Both the position numbers and the translations under genes were made by a program. The notes beneath the pieces are model-generated. The model ran no database searches and was not told the DNA's origin. It saw only the letters and a program-made list of their open reading frames with translations. DNA of 64,000 bases from NCBI GenBank assembly GCA_032433765.1, contig JAVIAB010000159.1:56028333-56092332 (forward strand), written 5' to 3'. Below are positions 11,051 to 21,561 of the stretch, one piece after another; position 1 is the stretch's first letter; each line of letters opens with the position of its first letter. The stretch comes from Megaustenia siamemsis (lineage: Eukaryota > Mollusca > Gastropoda > Stylommatophora > Ariophantidae).

Positions 11051-11593
11051 TGAATATGATGATGTAGGGTGACAGATAAAAAAGGGAATAATTCGTTGAT
11101 TGATTTTTGTAAAAGAAAATGCTAAGTTGTCTGACTGTTATAAATTAGACTGTTATACAAGAAGACTATTGTTTCATCGCCTAAAGACGTGTGTATGTTA
11201 CTTGTCTAATATACAGGACGTCACAAACTAATAGCTTAGTATGTGTGCATTTGGTAACTATTGTTAAAATGCTTCGCGATTTACTTGGCTATTAGAAGAG
11301 AGCATTACGGGTTTTATGACAATTGTATTCAGAGATTACACGTTACTTAACTATTACAGCACGATATATAAGTGAGAAAAACTTGAAATGCCGTGAGAAA
11401 TATGTAACACTTTTTATATAAATCTTGAAATTATATTCCACAAATCCTAGCAAACCTATAGGTGAAACTGTGCGCACATTAAGTCGACGGCAAACAACTT
11501 GATCACAAAAATTAGTTGTGCGTTTGGTAACAAAAGATACGTCTTGTTTGAGAGTAAAAGAGACAATTACACAATAAATAGAAATAAATCATC
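11050..11593. other. Intergenic, no gene recognised
   Basis: AT-rich unique-looking sequence with no repeat, ORF or RNA signal I can support. Confidence 0.5.
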
Positions 11594-12095
11594 ATCGTCA
11601 TGTGCCATACCGGTTGGCGTAAATGATCATGTCACTCCACAAACTTCTATCTACAGTGCATCGTATCAGTTCTGTTGTTGACTGTTTTCTTGCCATGACA
11701 CAAAGCTATCCAGTATTTTCTCTCTTTGTCGTCCGCGATCTTACTTTCCTTATATTTTGCCAGTTGTAACCAAGTATTCCAATTTTCCTCTTCTCATGAT
11801 ATGCCCGAAAAATGTTTATTGCTTCTTTCTGATTTTTTTTAAGAGCTCCCTTTTTGTGTTGGCCTCTTTGAAAAATTCCTCATTGTTTTGTTTAGCTGCC
11901 CAGGGAACTTTCAACATTCTTCTTAGAAATCCCATCTTTGTGGCCTCTAATCGTCTTTTCATTTGTTTGTCTACTGTCCATGATTCACTTCCATAGGTCA
12001 GAATTGGTTGTATATAGCACCGATGAACTCTCTTTCTAATATTTATTGACATAGATTTGTTGCATAAGATATTTTTCATTTTCGGTAAGAAATAG
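11594..12095 (-). mobile_element. LINE family C fragment (post-RT C-terminus)
   Basis: Minus-strand frame 11816-12118 contains MKNILCNKSMSI, YIQPILTYGSESW and LRRMLKVPW, the standard post-RT region. A second frame continues to the family end (SLWSDMIIYANRYGT) at 11594. Close relative at 23842-24470. 5'-truncated. Confidence 0.8.
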
Positions 12096-12381
12096 TATAG
12101 GATAAAAGCCCGATACAAGCTATAAATAAATTAGTTTTAAAGATATTGCAGCTGTGTCTGATGTGATACAAATGTTATAGCCTATGATGCGAATGTTGTA
12201 ATAGAAAGGTATTAGTCAACATATTATATGTCTGTAAATAACTTTATACAATCCATATTGTATTTCAGTGCCATTTAAAATTTAAAACAACAACACACAC
12301 ACAATTCTAGTTAATTACTGGCTAACTTTGTCGCTTTAGACAAAAATAAAAACTGCTGAATTAACATCAGTTATATAAATA

Positions 12382-13978
12382 TTAGGACCTTGGTCTTCCA
12401 TATCTCAACATTTCCCACCTGTCCTTAAGGACAGGGATCATACAGAGAAATGGGTTTACAGCAGACTTTATTGGGTGGACAATAACCATTGTCCAGGCGT
12501 AAACATCGTTGTTGATCTCGTGTCTGCCAAGAGATAATAGTCCCATGAATCCTATAGGAAACCAACACAACAAGTTGGACAGAGCTACCAGGGACAGTTG
12601 TTTGACAACTATGATATGTTCGTCCATTGTGGGACAAGCATTTGACTCTGCTCGACCAATTCTGTTGTCAGATATGGCAAGGGAGGTGACTCGTAAACTG
12701 TAGGAGATGATCAAAGATAGGAATAGATTAAGCACAATAAACACGATAAATGAAAACTCCCATCCACTGAGACGTTCAGTTGTCAAGGGTAACCCAATAC
12801 ACATTGCGTTAGAAGAATTTATTTCATACTTGAACACAATCGGTGTCATTGCTAGAAGAAAGGCGACAATCCAAGAAAACAACATGGCGATAATTGTACC
12901 AGATTCTGAAAACTTGATTTGGCAAAATGGGAACTTTATTTTAAAGAATATGTCCAGAGTTTTCAGAAAGATAAAGAATATTGAAGACTCACTAGACAGA
13001 GTAGCCAAAAAGCCAGCAAGTCTACAGGCAATACTTTCTCTCCAGGTCTTGTCATAGAGAACATAAACGTCACGATAGTAGTAATCTGCAACAACAATAA
13101 TGAACAAATAGACCCCAGCAATAAAGTCTGATATACCTAAACTTGTTACAACCAGCTCATAATGGGATAGCAGTGATGACCTATCCCAGATTACACCGTA
13201 GACAATGATCAACATGCTACCCAGAGTGGCAAGTAGTGTGACCACCCAGAGAAGAACACGCTGAACCTTGAGTCCTATCAGATCAAAACAAGAGGAAATG
13301 GCTTCGACAGGACCGTGACAAGTGTAGTATGGGATCCCGTCTCCCGTAATCTGTGGACAACATAGCTCAAAATTGTCAGTGTACAGATGTTGACTGATAG
13401 AGAGACCGTTGAAAAAATCTGTATAGAAATTGTCCACTGGTAGTCCACGTAAATCTAGCGTTTGTAAGTTCAGGTTAGATTGAAATATATTTTCGTGGAA
13501 ATTGATTATAAATGTATAACTGATATCTAAAGTTTTCAAGATTGGAAACTCTTCAAGGAAAGATGCATCGAGATGGGTCAGGCTCGTGTGGGAGAGGTCC
13601 AGTGTTTCTAGAGCAACAAATTTAAGATATTTCACGGAGACAAGTTCTTTATTATAGGACAGGTTCAACAGACGGAGACTGTGCATAGATTCTGGAAATA
13701 CATTGTTTCTGCCGTCAATTATCTGAATGTGGTTGTAGCTGAAGTCTACCTCTTGAAGAAAATATAATTTATAGAAAAAATCATGTTCTAAGAAACCTAT
13801 TTGACAGTTAGACCATTTAATGACCACGGTCTTCTTGGGCATTTCAGCGTCGTCAAAATTTGTACCAAACAAGTTCACACCGGACATGTCCAAATATCTG
13901 GTTTCTGAATCAAACGAAGGGAACTTGGCCAGGGAATTGATTTGTTGTAACAAGACACAAAAACTGTCCCTGACAAGC
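12382..13978 (-). CDS. GRL101-like gene B, segment 3: LRR plus 7TM GPCR domain
   Basis: Encodes the signalling half of the receptor. About seven leucine-rich repeats (RYLDMSGVNL, LQEVDFSYNHI, LRLLNLSYN, LETLDLSHT, LKTLDISYT, LQTLDLRG) lead to an LGR-type hinge (FELCC then ISSCFDL). Seven hydrophobic helices follow from about residue 250: TM1 LLWVVTLLATLGSMLIIVYG, TM2 with LGISDF, TM3 with LKTLDIF in the DRY position, TM6 with CWFPIG, TM7 with NPFLCMI in the NPxxY position. The stop TAA is at 12382-12384, with a short tail. A plasma-membrane, G-protein-coupled role is inferred from the family. The frame is open up to 14010, but the true junction with segment 2 is near 13959-13963, one base out of frame. 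Confidence 0.88.
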
Positions 13979-15881
13979 AGCGGAAACTTTCGACACATTT
14001 CAAAGCGCAATCCATTTCGTCGTCTCTATGTGGACAGTCAGGATGTCCGTTACAAACTAGGTCAGGATGGAGGCACACTTTACTATCCCAGCAGGCAAAA
14101 TTTCCGGTGCATGGAACAATTTTATCAATTTGTTCATCCTCCTCTGTATGACAATCTTGCTTCACATCAAGGACATAATGTTGAGGAATACAGTATTCGT
14201 CTGGACATTTAAAATATCCAACTGGACATTCAAAGTCCGTACAGTTCTCTAGATGGGACATATCTCTACAGCCAATAACAATGTCGTATCCGCCTCTGAC
14301 ATAGACACACCTTGGAGCCCATATTCTATGACCATGTTTGTTGTGACAAGTGTCAGCTGTTTCCAGTTTTCCTATCGTCTCATCCAAGGGTCCCTCCCAT
14401 CCAGTACAGTCAACGTGTCCATCGTTTAGCTGGGAGACGTGAACACATTTATCATCATTACAAATAAAGGCACAAGTCTCATCCAAGGGTCCCTCCCATC
14501 CAGTACAGTCAACGTGCCCATCGTTTAGCTGGGAGAAGTGAACACATTTATCATCATTACAAATAAAGGCACAAGTCTCATCCAAGGGTCCCTCCCATCC
14601 AGTACAGTCAACGTGACCATCGTTTAGCTGGGAGAAGTGAACACATTTATCATCATTACAAATAAAGGCACAAGTCTCATCCAAGGGTCCCTCCCACCCA
14701 GTACAGTCAACGTGACCATCGTTTAGCTGGGAGAAGTGAACACATTTATCATCATTACAAATAAAGGCACAAGTCTCATCCAAGGGTCCCTCCCATCCAG
14801 TACAGTCAACGTGCCCATCGTTTAGCTGGGAGAAGTGAACACATTTATCATCATTACAAATAAAGGCACAAGTCTCATCCAAGGGTCCCTCCCACCCAGT
14901 ACAGTCAACGTGTCCATCGTTTAGCTGGGAGAAGTGAACACATTTATCATCATTACAAATAAAGGCACAAGTCTCATCCAAGGGTCCCTCCCATCCAGTA
15001 CAGTCAACGTGCCCATCGTTTAGCTGGGAGAAGTGAACACATTTATCATCATTACAAATAAAGGCACAAGTCTCATCCAAGGGTCCCTCCCATCCAGTAC
15101 AGTCAACGTGCCCATCGTTTAGCTGGGAGAAGTGAACACATTTATCATCATTACAAATAAAGGCACAAGTCTCATCCAAGGGTCCCTCCCATCCAGTACA
15201 GTCAACGTGTCCATCGTTTAGCTGGGAGAAGTGAACACATTTATCATCATTACAAATAAAGGCGCAAGTCTCGTTTCTCTTCAGATACTTGTGAAGGATC
15301 ACACTTTCATCGTTAAACTCTTTCCCAGACAGTCTATCACAAACAGAACAATCCTCTTGTCCATCATTAACCCACCGCCACGACAAGCAAGAACCGTCAC
15401 AACAATAGATCCCGTGACATTCATTGTTGTATATATCCCTTGTCTCAGTGACGGGCTTCCAGCACAAACCTTCATCTCTATTGTTGTTACAATCATTGAA
15501 CCTGTCACAGACCATAGAATAGGAAATGTATCGAGTTTTATCTGCGCCAACCCCACAGTCAAAGAGGGGAAATAACTTGTAATCTGTTTGTTCAAGAAAT
15601 TTGTGAAAATCAACATTTTCAAAGTTGAACGAGACAGACACAATATTAGATTTGTATTGAACAAAACCTCCACCCTTTAGTGTTTTGTCAAAACTTTCGT
15701 TAGTGGCTGGTTTTATGTCTGCATGTGTGGTGTCCTCATCAATTCTACGAGGCAACGAAATCTCACACAAAGTCAATGTACTGTAATCAAGGAGGCCAAC
15801 ATCCACCCATCCATCAACAAGATCATATTGGTACCGAGAATCGTTAGAGATGTGATTTTTCTTTTCTCTCCGGTCAAAGTG
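13960..15881 (-). CDS. GRL101-like gene B, segment 2: LDLa region
   Basis: The extracellular middle of gene B is in the same frame as segment 1. It holds the rest of the lectin-like domain (ending TLCEISLPRR), a linker conserved with gene A (NIVSVSF, DYKLFPLFDCG), an LDLa-like module (CDRFNDC), a second (CCDGSCLSWRW), nine 33-residue units, then two LDLa modules of ordinary type (YFKCPDEYCIPQH; CLHPDLVCNGHPDC...DDEMDC). The first in-frame ATG is at 15806, but homology continues upstream to the TAG at 15882, so that ATG is not the start. Past 13963 the frame runs into SCYNKSIPWPSS and a stop at 13875 while the LRRs continue one frame over; I read this as a one-base loss in the T5 run (minus strand). 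Cysteines present in gene A (NGCAVW, VDCS) are missing here. Confidence 0.85.
14379..15273 (-). repeat. 99-bp coding tandem array of gene B
   Basis: About nine copies with unit starts at 14427, 14526 and so on to 15219. The unit differs from gene A's mainly at two sites (CCCATCC and GTGCCC are more frequent here), and both alleles occur in both arrays. The unit nearest the C-terminus has HVSQ for HFSQ. Confidence 0.95.
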
Positions 15882-16882
15882 CTACATGGCACGAATATTC
15901 ATAAACACACCAGAAGGTTTACCAGGCAGCCAGTGATTAACCATAGTTGAAGGTCCATCTTTATCTGAAGCAAACTTCCAAACAAATCTCGTAGCAATAA
16001 CGGTCATGTCTTTAAGGAGGTTCAGATAAAATCGAGCCGGGTAAATATTTTTTCTCAGATTTCTCAGACCATCTAAATACAAGGAGATCTTATTTTGTAA
16101 AAACATCAACTCGTTTCTACTTTCAATTCCAACCAATTTGGCACCATGATACACAGCGCAAGTTGATAACGAATCGTAATAGTCATGATAAGACTGCATT
16201 ATTATGTAACATGAGATAGAATATGAACCGTGGGTATGCTCAAACTGCCACATTTGTTTTAGGCACTGGTTGCATATTGACATAGGTAATATGTGAGCTG
16301 ACAAAAACTCCGAAAACTTATAACCAATAATAATCGTGTCCCTAAGATGGACAATTTTACTTTCATTCTTTACATCCATCACCACAGTGAATATTTTTAT
16401 ACTAGTTTCTTGTTGCTCTAAAACATGTGCTACATTCCTCCTGTCTTCATAAGTCATGTCGTATCCATCAATTAAAATTACTGCCACGTGAATCACATTT
16501 CTTCTAACTCCTCCCATCTCAGAAAACAAACGATTAACAAATTGTACTTTGTGCTCAATGATTATGTTGATACTTTTATAACTTTGAGTTGTATCATCTT
16601 CTGTTTCATTGTATCTATATGGTGTCTTTTTGCGGAGTACGTCAAAATGCCATGAGCTGATGTTAACATAGGAATTGTCCACAAAATAATCGTCGTAAAC
16701 TTCAGCCAGTAAGACACGAGGAGTTGACGTGTTGTAAGGAAAGCTTAAAAGATAGTCAATAATTATAACGTACGATTTTTTTACGCCGTCATATATGTAC
16801 TTATCATACAGAAATAACAGGTCTATCATCTCTGTGGCACACCCCTCTAATGGGAAGTTTGGAGACTTTCTTTTACAAATCA
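15882..16882 (-). CDS. GRL101-like gene B, segment 1: VWA-like and lectin-like domains
   Basis: N-terminal extracellular exon start. About 333 codons hold a VWA-like fold (IDLLFLYD first strand, LFSEMGGVR, AVILIDGYD, IFTVVMDV; MIDAS serines absent) and most of a C-type lectin-like domain (CNQCLK, ISCY, ATRFVWKF, NHWLPGKPSG). The frame ends at TAG 15882-15884, which aligns with a TGG tryptophan codon in gene A; it then continues in the same frame as segment 2. The apparent start codon at 16883 is GTG overlapping a splice acceptor, so the true N-terminus is in an unfound upstream exon. Either this is a recent pseudogene or the TAG is an error or a spliced-out codon. Confidence 0.8.
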
Positions 16883-16897
16883 CTGCAACGATAAAAG
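16883..16897 (-). other. Splice acceptor of gene B large exon
   Basis: Minus strand CTTTTATCGTTGCAG precedes the frame and leaves a split codon (phase 1), as in gene A. Confidence 0.7.
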
Positions 16898-16899
16898 TG

Positions 16900-17144
16900 T
16901 TAGCTGATAATTTATAATTTTACGAACAGGAAATATTTTGTTAAATTTGAATTCTAATGAATGAGTTTATTATCGACCAAAGACATAAAGCCATATTGAT
17001 ATTAATCTGTCTTTTATGTTAACGGTTTGCAGGTATTTGCTAAAAGTTGCCTTTAGTGAGACAATCTTTACCTCAGGTTGCTCATCTTCTTGAATTATTG
17101 TGTGTGTGTGTTCTGACCCTTAATTGACTTGACCATCACGCTCT
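16900..17144. other. Upstream or intronic flank of gene B
   Basis: AT-rich with a short (GT)n at 17100-17110. I found no convincing signal-peptide exon. Confidence 0.4.
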
Positions 17145-17590
17145 TTGAGCACTGTCTTCAATGAAGTATACAATAAATGTGTCTTTCTTGTGTGGAACAC
17201 TGTCTTCAATGAAGTATACAATAAACATGTCTTGTTTGTGTGGAACACTGTCTTGAATGAAGTATACAATAAACGTGTCTTGATTGTGTGGAACACGGTC
17301 TTCAATGAAGTATACAATAAACGTGTCTTGCTTGTGTTGAACACTGTCTTCAATGAAGTATACAATAAACGTGTCTTGCTTATTTTGAACACTGTCTTCA
17401 ATGAAGTAAACTAAACAATAAACTTATCTTGCTTGTGTTGTACATTATCTTCAATGAAGTATATAATAAACGTATCTTGCTTGTGTGGTACATTGTCTTC
17501 AATGAAGTATACAATAAACGCGTCTTGCTTGTGTTGTACATTGTCTTCATTGAAGTATACAATAAATGTGTCTTGCTTGTGTTGTATATA
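17145..17590. repeat. 48-bp minisatellite
   Basis: About nine copies built on CACTGTCTTCAATGAAGTAT and ACAATAAACGTGTCTTGC. The period of 48 is divisible by three, so 16-residue repeat ORFs appear on both strands; I see no sign that they are genes. Confidence 0.9.
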
Positions 17591-17594
17591 AGAA

Positions 17595-17760
17595 TCATGG
17601 TTTTTTTGTGTGTACCTATCTGTGTAGAGAAAGGTGAATCTACTCAGTTTTGACTTCTGCAATGACTCTATCCATTGCCTGCGTACAGAGCCCACAACCA
17701 TTTTCCTTATCATGCTCATCGTATCACTTAGTATTAAACCATGATTGAATGTTGACGTAA
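17595..17760 (-). mobile_element. LINE family F RNase H fragment
   Basis: Minus strand encodes GLILSDTMSMIRKMV and QWIESLQKSKL, matching LSDSMCMI...WVESLQKSKI of the copy at 60683-62756. It abuts the 48-bp array. Confidence 0.75.
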
Positions 17761-17994
17761 AAAAAACAAAATAAAAAAACACGTATATAAAGAGTGGATA
17801 CAGTAAAACATAGAAGAGTAAATGATTTTCAGGATTCAACTCACAAAAACCAACAGAATAGTCAAAACAGCAAAGATGAAAACATGGGAATGTTTAGGAA
17901 TGACATAAACAGAAAACAAGGGAAACACTTGAATTTTTTTTTAATTTGCAGTTTACAGCAAGAGATTTCTTGCTTCCTCACGTTCCCTCGATAA

Positions 17995-18125
17995 CTAAAG
18001 GAGTAATCCTCTTCGTCGTTCGCCCTTAAAAAACGTTAAGCGGGTGTGTCTGCGTTGTGTTGTGGTTGGTAGTATAATTATGATATTTGCGCCTTTCGGC
18101 CCAACACATCCGACTTCAGCGCGAG
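17995..18125 (+). repeat. Dispersed repeat X, copy 1
   Basis: Shares ACGTTAAG, GTGTCTGCGTTGTGTTGTGG, TAGTATAATT and GCCCAACACAT.CGACTTCAG with 52466-52575. Family unknown. Confidence 0.7.
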
Positions 18126-18223
18126 AGAAAGAGATACAGTCTATAACTCAGAAAAAAGAGTAAATTACCCAAATGGAAATCCTCTAATAGACACAGTAAA
18201 ATAAACAACAGATGGAGGGGGTA

Positions 18224-18451
18224 AGTATAAAGTAAAGTACCCCCGTCACGCCAAGTGGCGTATAGGGAAATATGGTGTTAGTGACCATATATTTTACAGA
18301 CCTTCAGCACATGATTTTTGGGGTAATCTGGTCGGTATTACGCCCGTGCTGCTTTACTTTCCCAGAAAAAATCCGGTACCCATTTTAAGGCTGGGTGAAC
18401 TCGGAGCCGTCGGTTGGGATCGAACCCTACCCCTTGTCCGTAGTAGTCCAG
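18224..18451 (-). mobile_element. tRNA-related SINE S2, head-truncated, with TSD
   Basis: On the minus strand it contains a B box (GGTAGGGTTCGATCCC), the body, and a TTTAC-rich tail. The direct repeat AGATGGAGGGGGTA flanks it (18210-18223 and about 18451-18464). It matches 58240-58502, which keeps the A box missing here. Confidence 0.85.
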
Positions 18452-18689
18452 ATGGAGGGGGTACTTCAAGGAATTTCTCAAACCCGCAGACGAGATACAA
18501 AATATAACAACACAAGACCAGGAAATGACATGAACCAGAAACACTCCAGCCAGAAATAGAAAAGGGGGTTAACAGTAGATTACCAGATTAGCAGATAGAT
18601 TACCAACATAAATAACCAACATCAGGGGAGTTTAGAAGTCGATGGTTACACATTTTCTTTTAAAATGCAGCAAGGGTATAACAATAAAC

Positions 18690-19402
18690 ATCTACTGACT
18701 GGCAACTAGCAATAATAATCTCCCTTTGGAAGAATAAAGGAAACAAAAGAAGATGTTCACAGACCGTGAGATATCACTGCTGAGCCACGTAGGCAAAATG
18801 TATGTCAAAATCATAGAAACAAAACTGAATCCTATTAGAGAACCCAAGTTGGCGGAAGAACAAATGGGGTTAAGATAAAAAATAGAATCTGCACAGAAGC
18901 AATATGTTCATCAAGGCAGCTGGTAGAGAAGAACATAGAATATAATCAAGATTTGTGAATAACATGTGTGGATCAAGAATGAGTTTTATTTAGGGTGGAT
19001 AGTAATATGGTAAACACTGGCTCATTACAGAGTCAATGACCACCTTATTAAATGTTGCAAGAGCTTATACAGTAACTGCATAAATGTGAAAAGATCGAGT
19101 AGATAACATCAAAACAATTCACATCAGTATATATAGTAAGACAATGATGCGTGCTGTCACCACTCTTGTTTATAACTGGCATTGACAAAATATGCAAGGA
19201 TACCAAATCAAATAAAGATATAAATGAATAACATTTTATTGACGATCAGGCCTTAATAGCTTTCGAAGAAATAGAACTTTCAGAGTCGACTGTACTTGAA
19301 TAAATAATGTAAAATAAATAACATGAAAATAAGTACGAAAAAAAAAACAAACAAAACAAATATCAATAAGAAGACAAAAAGGCAATAAACATAGCTATAG
19401 AA
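18690..19402 (+). mobile_element. Degraded RTE family A copy, part 1
   Basis: Plus-strand frames align to the RT of the 4747 ORF: TDWQLAIIISLWKNKG, then LSHVGKMYVKI and an EQMG-like remnant of QMGFR, with many stops. It is interrupted at 19403 by an antisense LINE and resumes near 20370. Confidence 0.75.
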
Positions 19403-20370
19403 CATCACCATCATCAAGTACTATGCCTACTGGCGTAGGTGATCATGTTTCTCCACAACTTTCGATCTCGACAGTATGTTCGATTTCTGTTGTCGAACTT
19501 CTGTCAAACCATTCTCTTTAGATGTCTGCTATCTTTTCTCTTTGCTTCCCTCTATCTCTTCATCTTCCAACTTTCCTAGTTGTCAAAATATATTCCAGAA
19601 GTACTCTTCTCATTGGAACTCAAAAAAATATGATTGTTTTAAAAATAAAATTTAAAATTAGCTCTCTTTTTACTTTGGACTCCTTCAGAACGGTTTAGAT
19701 ATACTTCGTATTAGCTTTCTTTGGTATTCTTAATAATCTTCTGTTAAACCACATCCTCACAGTCTCAAGTTATGTTTTATCTGTTGTCCGTGTTTCACAT
19801 CCATATGTTAAAAATGGCGATCGTTAATTTACGAACTCTTTTTTCTTGTCCCTATTGTCAATAATGGATTACACAGTATCTTCCTAATTTGTTTGGTAAA
19901 TTGATTTTGCCAGAGCTATGGATCTTCCCTTATGTGTATGTCAACCATCTGAAGTTAACATTGTTTCCATATATTTGAATTCATTTACATGTTTAGTATT
20001 GTTCCACGTGTCTTTATTGTACATTCCGGTTATGTATTATTCTGTATTGCTAATATTATATGTCTTTTTGTTTTGTTACTGAGGTTGAGTCCTTTATTTT
20101 TTTGCTTTTTTTCACTATAATGTATAATATCTATAGTAACTCATTTTGTTTCTCGGGGGTTATGACTGTATTATCAGCATATTTGAGGATATTTACATTA
20201 TGGCCTCCAATTGTTATTCCAGACATGCTCCTTATGGGCCTTAAAATAATCTCACTCTACATATTAAATACATCTTGTGACGGCACACAACCTTGCCTAA
20301 CACACTGCTTTATTTGTTGTAACATCCCCAATAGATTTCCAATTGTTATAACCAATATATAAATCAACTA
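19403..20370 (-). mobile_element. Antisense family C-type LINE nested in the RTE copy
   Basis: Minus strand: VRQGCVPS...DVFNM, then ITIGGHNVNILKYADNTVI (a decayed YADD) at 20060-20330, continuing to the family end ESCGET / SPTPVG with an ATC-rich tail at 19403-19420. All frames are broken. Confidence 0.7.
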
Positions 20371-20494
20371 GTTATAAAAGAGGTAACAAACGTTAAATAA
20401 TATCTGGGAACACCATTCTCTGAAGATGGTAAAATCAATAAAGAAATAGTTATACGATGCAATAATGAAAATCAAATATTGGAACGGCTATGTC
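20371..20494 (+). mobile_element. Degraded RTE family A copy, part 2
   Basis: Corresponds to the EEFKYLGSLM...IESRCNKACQII region of the 4747 ORF, just where part 1 stopped. Confidence 0.65.
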
Positions 20495-20625
20495 CTATCA
20501 TCATTAAGTACCAAGCCTGCTGGCGTAGGTGATCATATCTCTCCACAACTTTCGATCACGTCAGTTATTTATCATTTCTGTTGTTGATCTTCTGACCTTC
20601 TGTATCTCCTATAATTCAACAAAAG
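20495..20625 (-). mobile_element. Family C-type LINE 3' end nested in the RTE copy
   Basis: Starts ATCATCATTAAGTACC, then encodes on the minus strand the DRKLWRDMITYASRLG-type terminus. Short, 5'-truncated. Confidence 0.7.
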
Positions 20626-21075
20626 GCAATAGCTATCGTCACCATGAAACATCTTACACAGAGTATATTCATTCCAACATTGTGAAACCAGTGCCAACCG
20701 CGGTGAGTTATGTCTAAACATACATGAAAGTTTGTCACCGCAGACATGCGATACCTGAGCAAAGCGCTTGGAGTAACCAGATAAGACATAATCAGAAACG
20801 ATATTATAAGAGCAAGTGTAAATAGTGAGCCAATTCAAAGCTACATACAGAAACATAAAGTAAACTGGTCTGCCGACGGTGAGAGAATGACGTGTGCTTC
20901 CTTACCATACAAAGCATATATTAAAAGAACAGATCGGAGAAGTGCGAGAGGCAGACTCAGAGTAAAATGTACAGACATCATGCAAGAAACGCTACAACGA
21001 AGTCCACCAAGAGGGAGCGAAAACCAGGGCTTTGTATCTCCCTCGACGCTCGAACGGGAACAAGAAACAATAAAG
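20626..21075 (+). mobile_element. Degraded RTE family A copy, part 3 (3' end)
   Basis: Remains of YTEYIHSNIVKPVP (TIFIPTLCYQCQ), GRLRVKC.DIMQET (GRPRKRW) and the CTCCCTCGACGCT end, with an A-rich GAA-type tail near 21080. Confidence 0.7.
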
Positions 21076-21094
21076 AAAGAAAGAGAAAGTAAAT

Positions 21095-21330
21095 ACTAAC
21101 AGAAGAAGTAAAGAATGCTCTGCATAACATGAACATATTAAAATCACCAAGGCCAGATAATGTAACCAAAGAGAAGATTAACGGTGTAGGGTATCTGGAA
21201 AGCTACAAATGGTACAACATATTCATTATAAGAACTTTGGTAAAAATAGAAATACGTTAGAAAGCAAAACAATAAATTCGTTCTATAGACTACACCAAAG
21301 TATTTGATAAACTTAGGTGGCATGGGCTCA
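21095..21330 (+). mobile_element. LINE RT fragment (family C/D-like)
   Basis: EEVKNALHNM, SPRPDNVTKEKI and SIDYTKVFDKLRWHGLIT correspond to the KAPGPDNI and FIDYTKAFDKV parts of a reverse transcriptase. Frames broken. Confidence 0.6.
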
Positions 21331-21561
21331 TTACCATTTAGAAATCGTGAAGGTCGCCATCAATTATGTGTTATTCTTCAGATCAGTTTATTTGCAAGCG
21401 AGGCATCCCCATACCTGCTCCATGTCCCTTCCAGCATTTGTCTAAATGTATGCAGACTGTTTGTTCCTGTATGATTTCGAGCAATCGTTTCTCTTCTTGC
21501 TTATATAGGTTGTGGTTCTGCCAGAACTAAAGTATAGCTTGTGTAGACTGCCCTCTCTTGT

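Noticed and set aside
12425..13057. ORFs overlapping the 7TM exon in other frames
   Set aside because: Shadows of the LRR/7TM coding frame with no conserved features.
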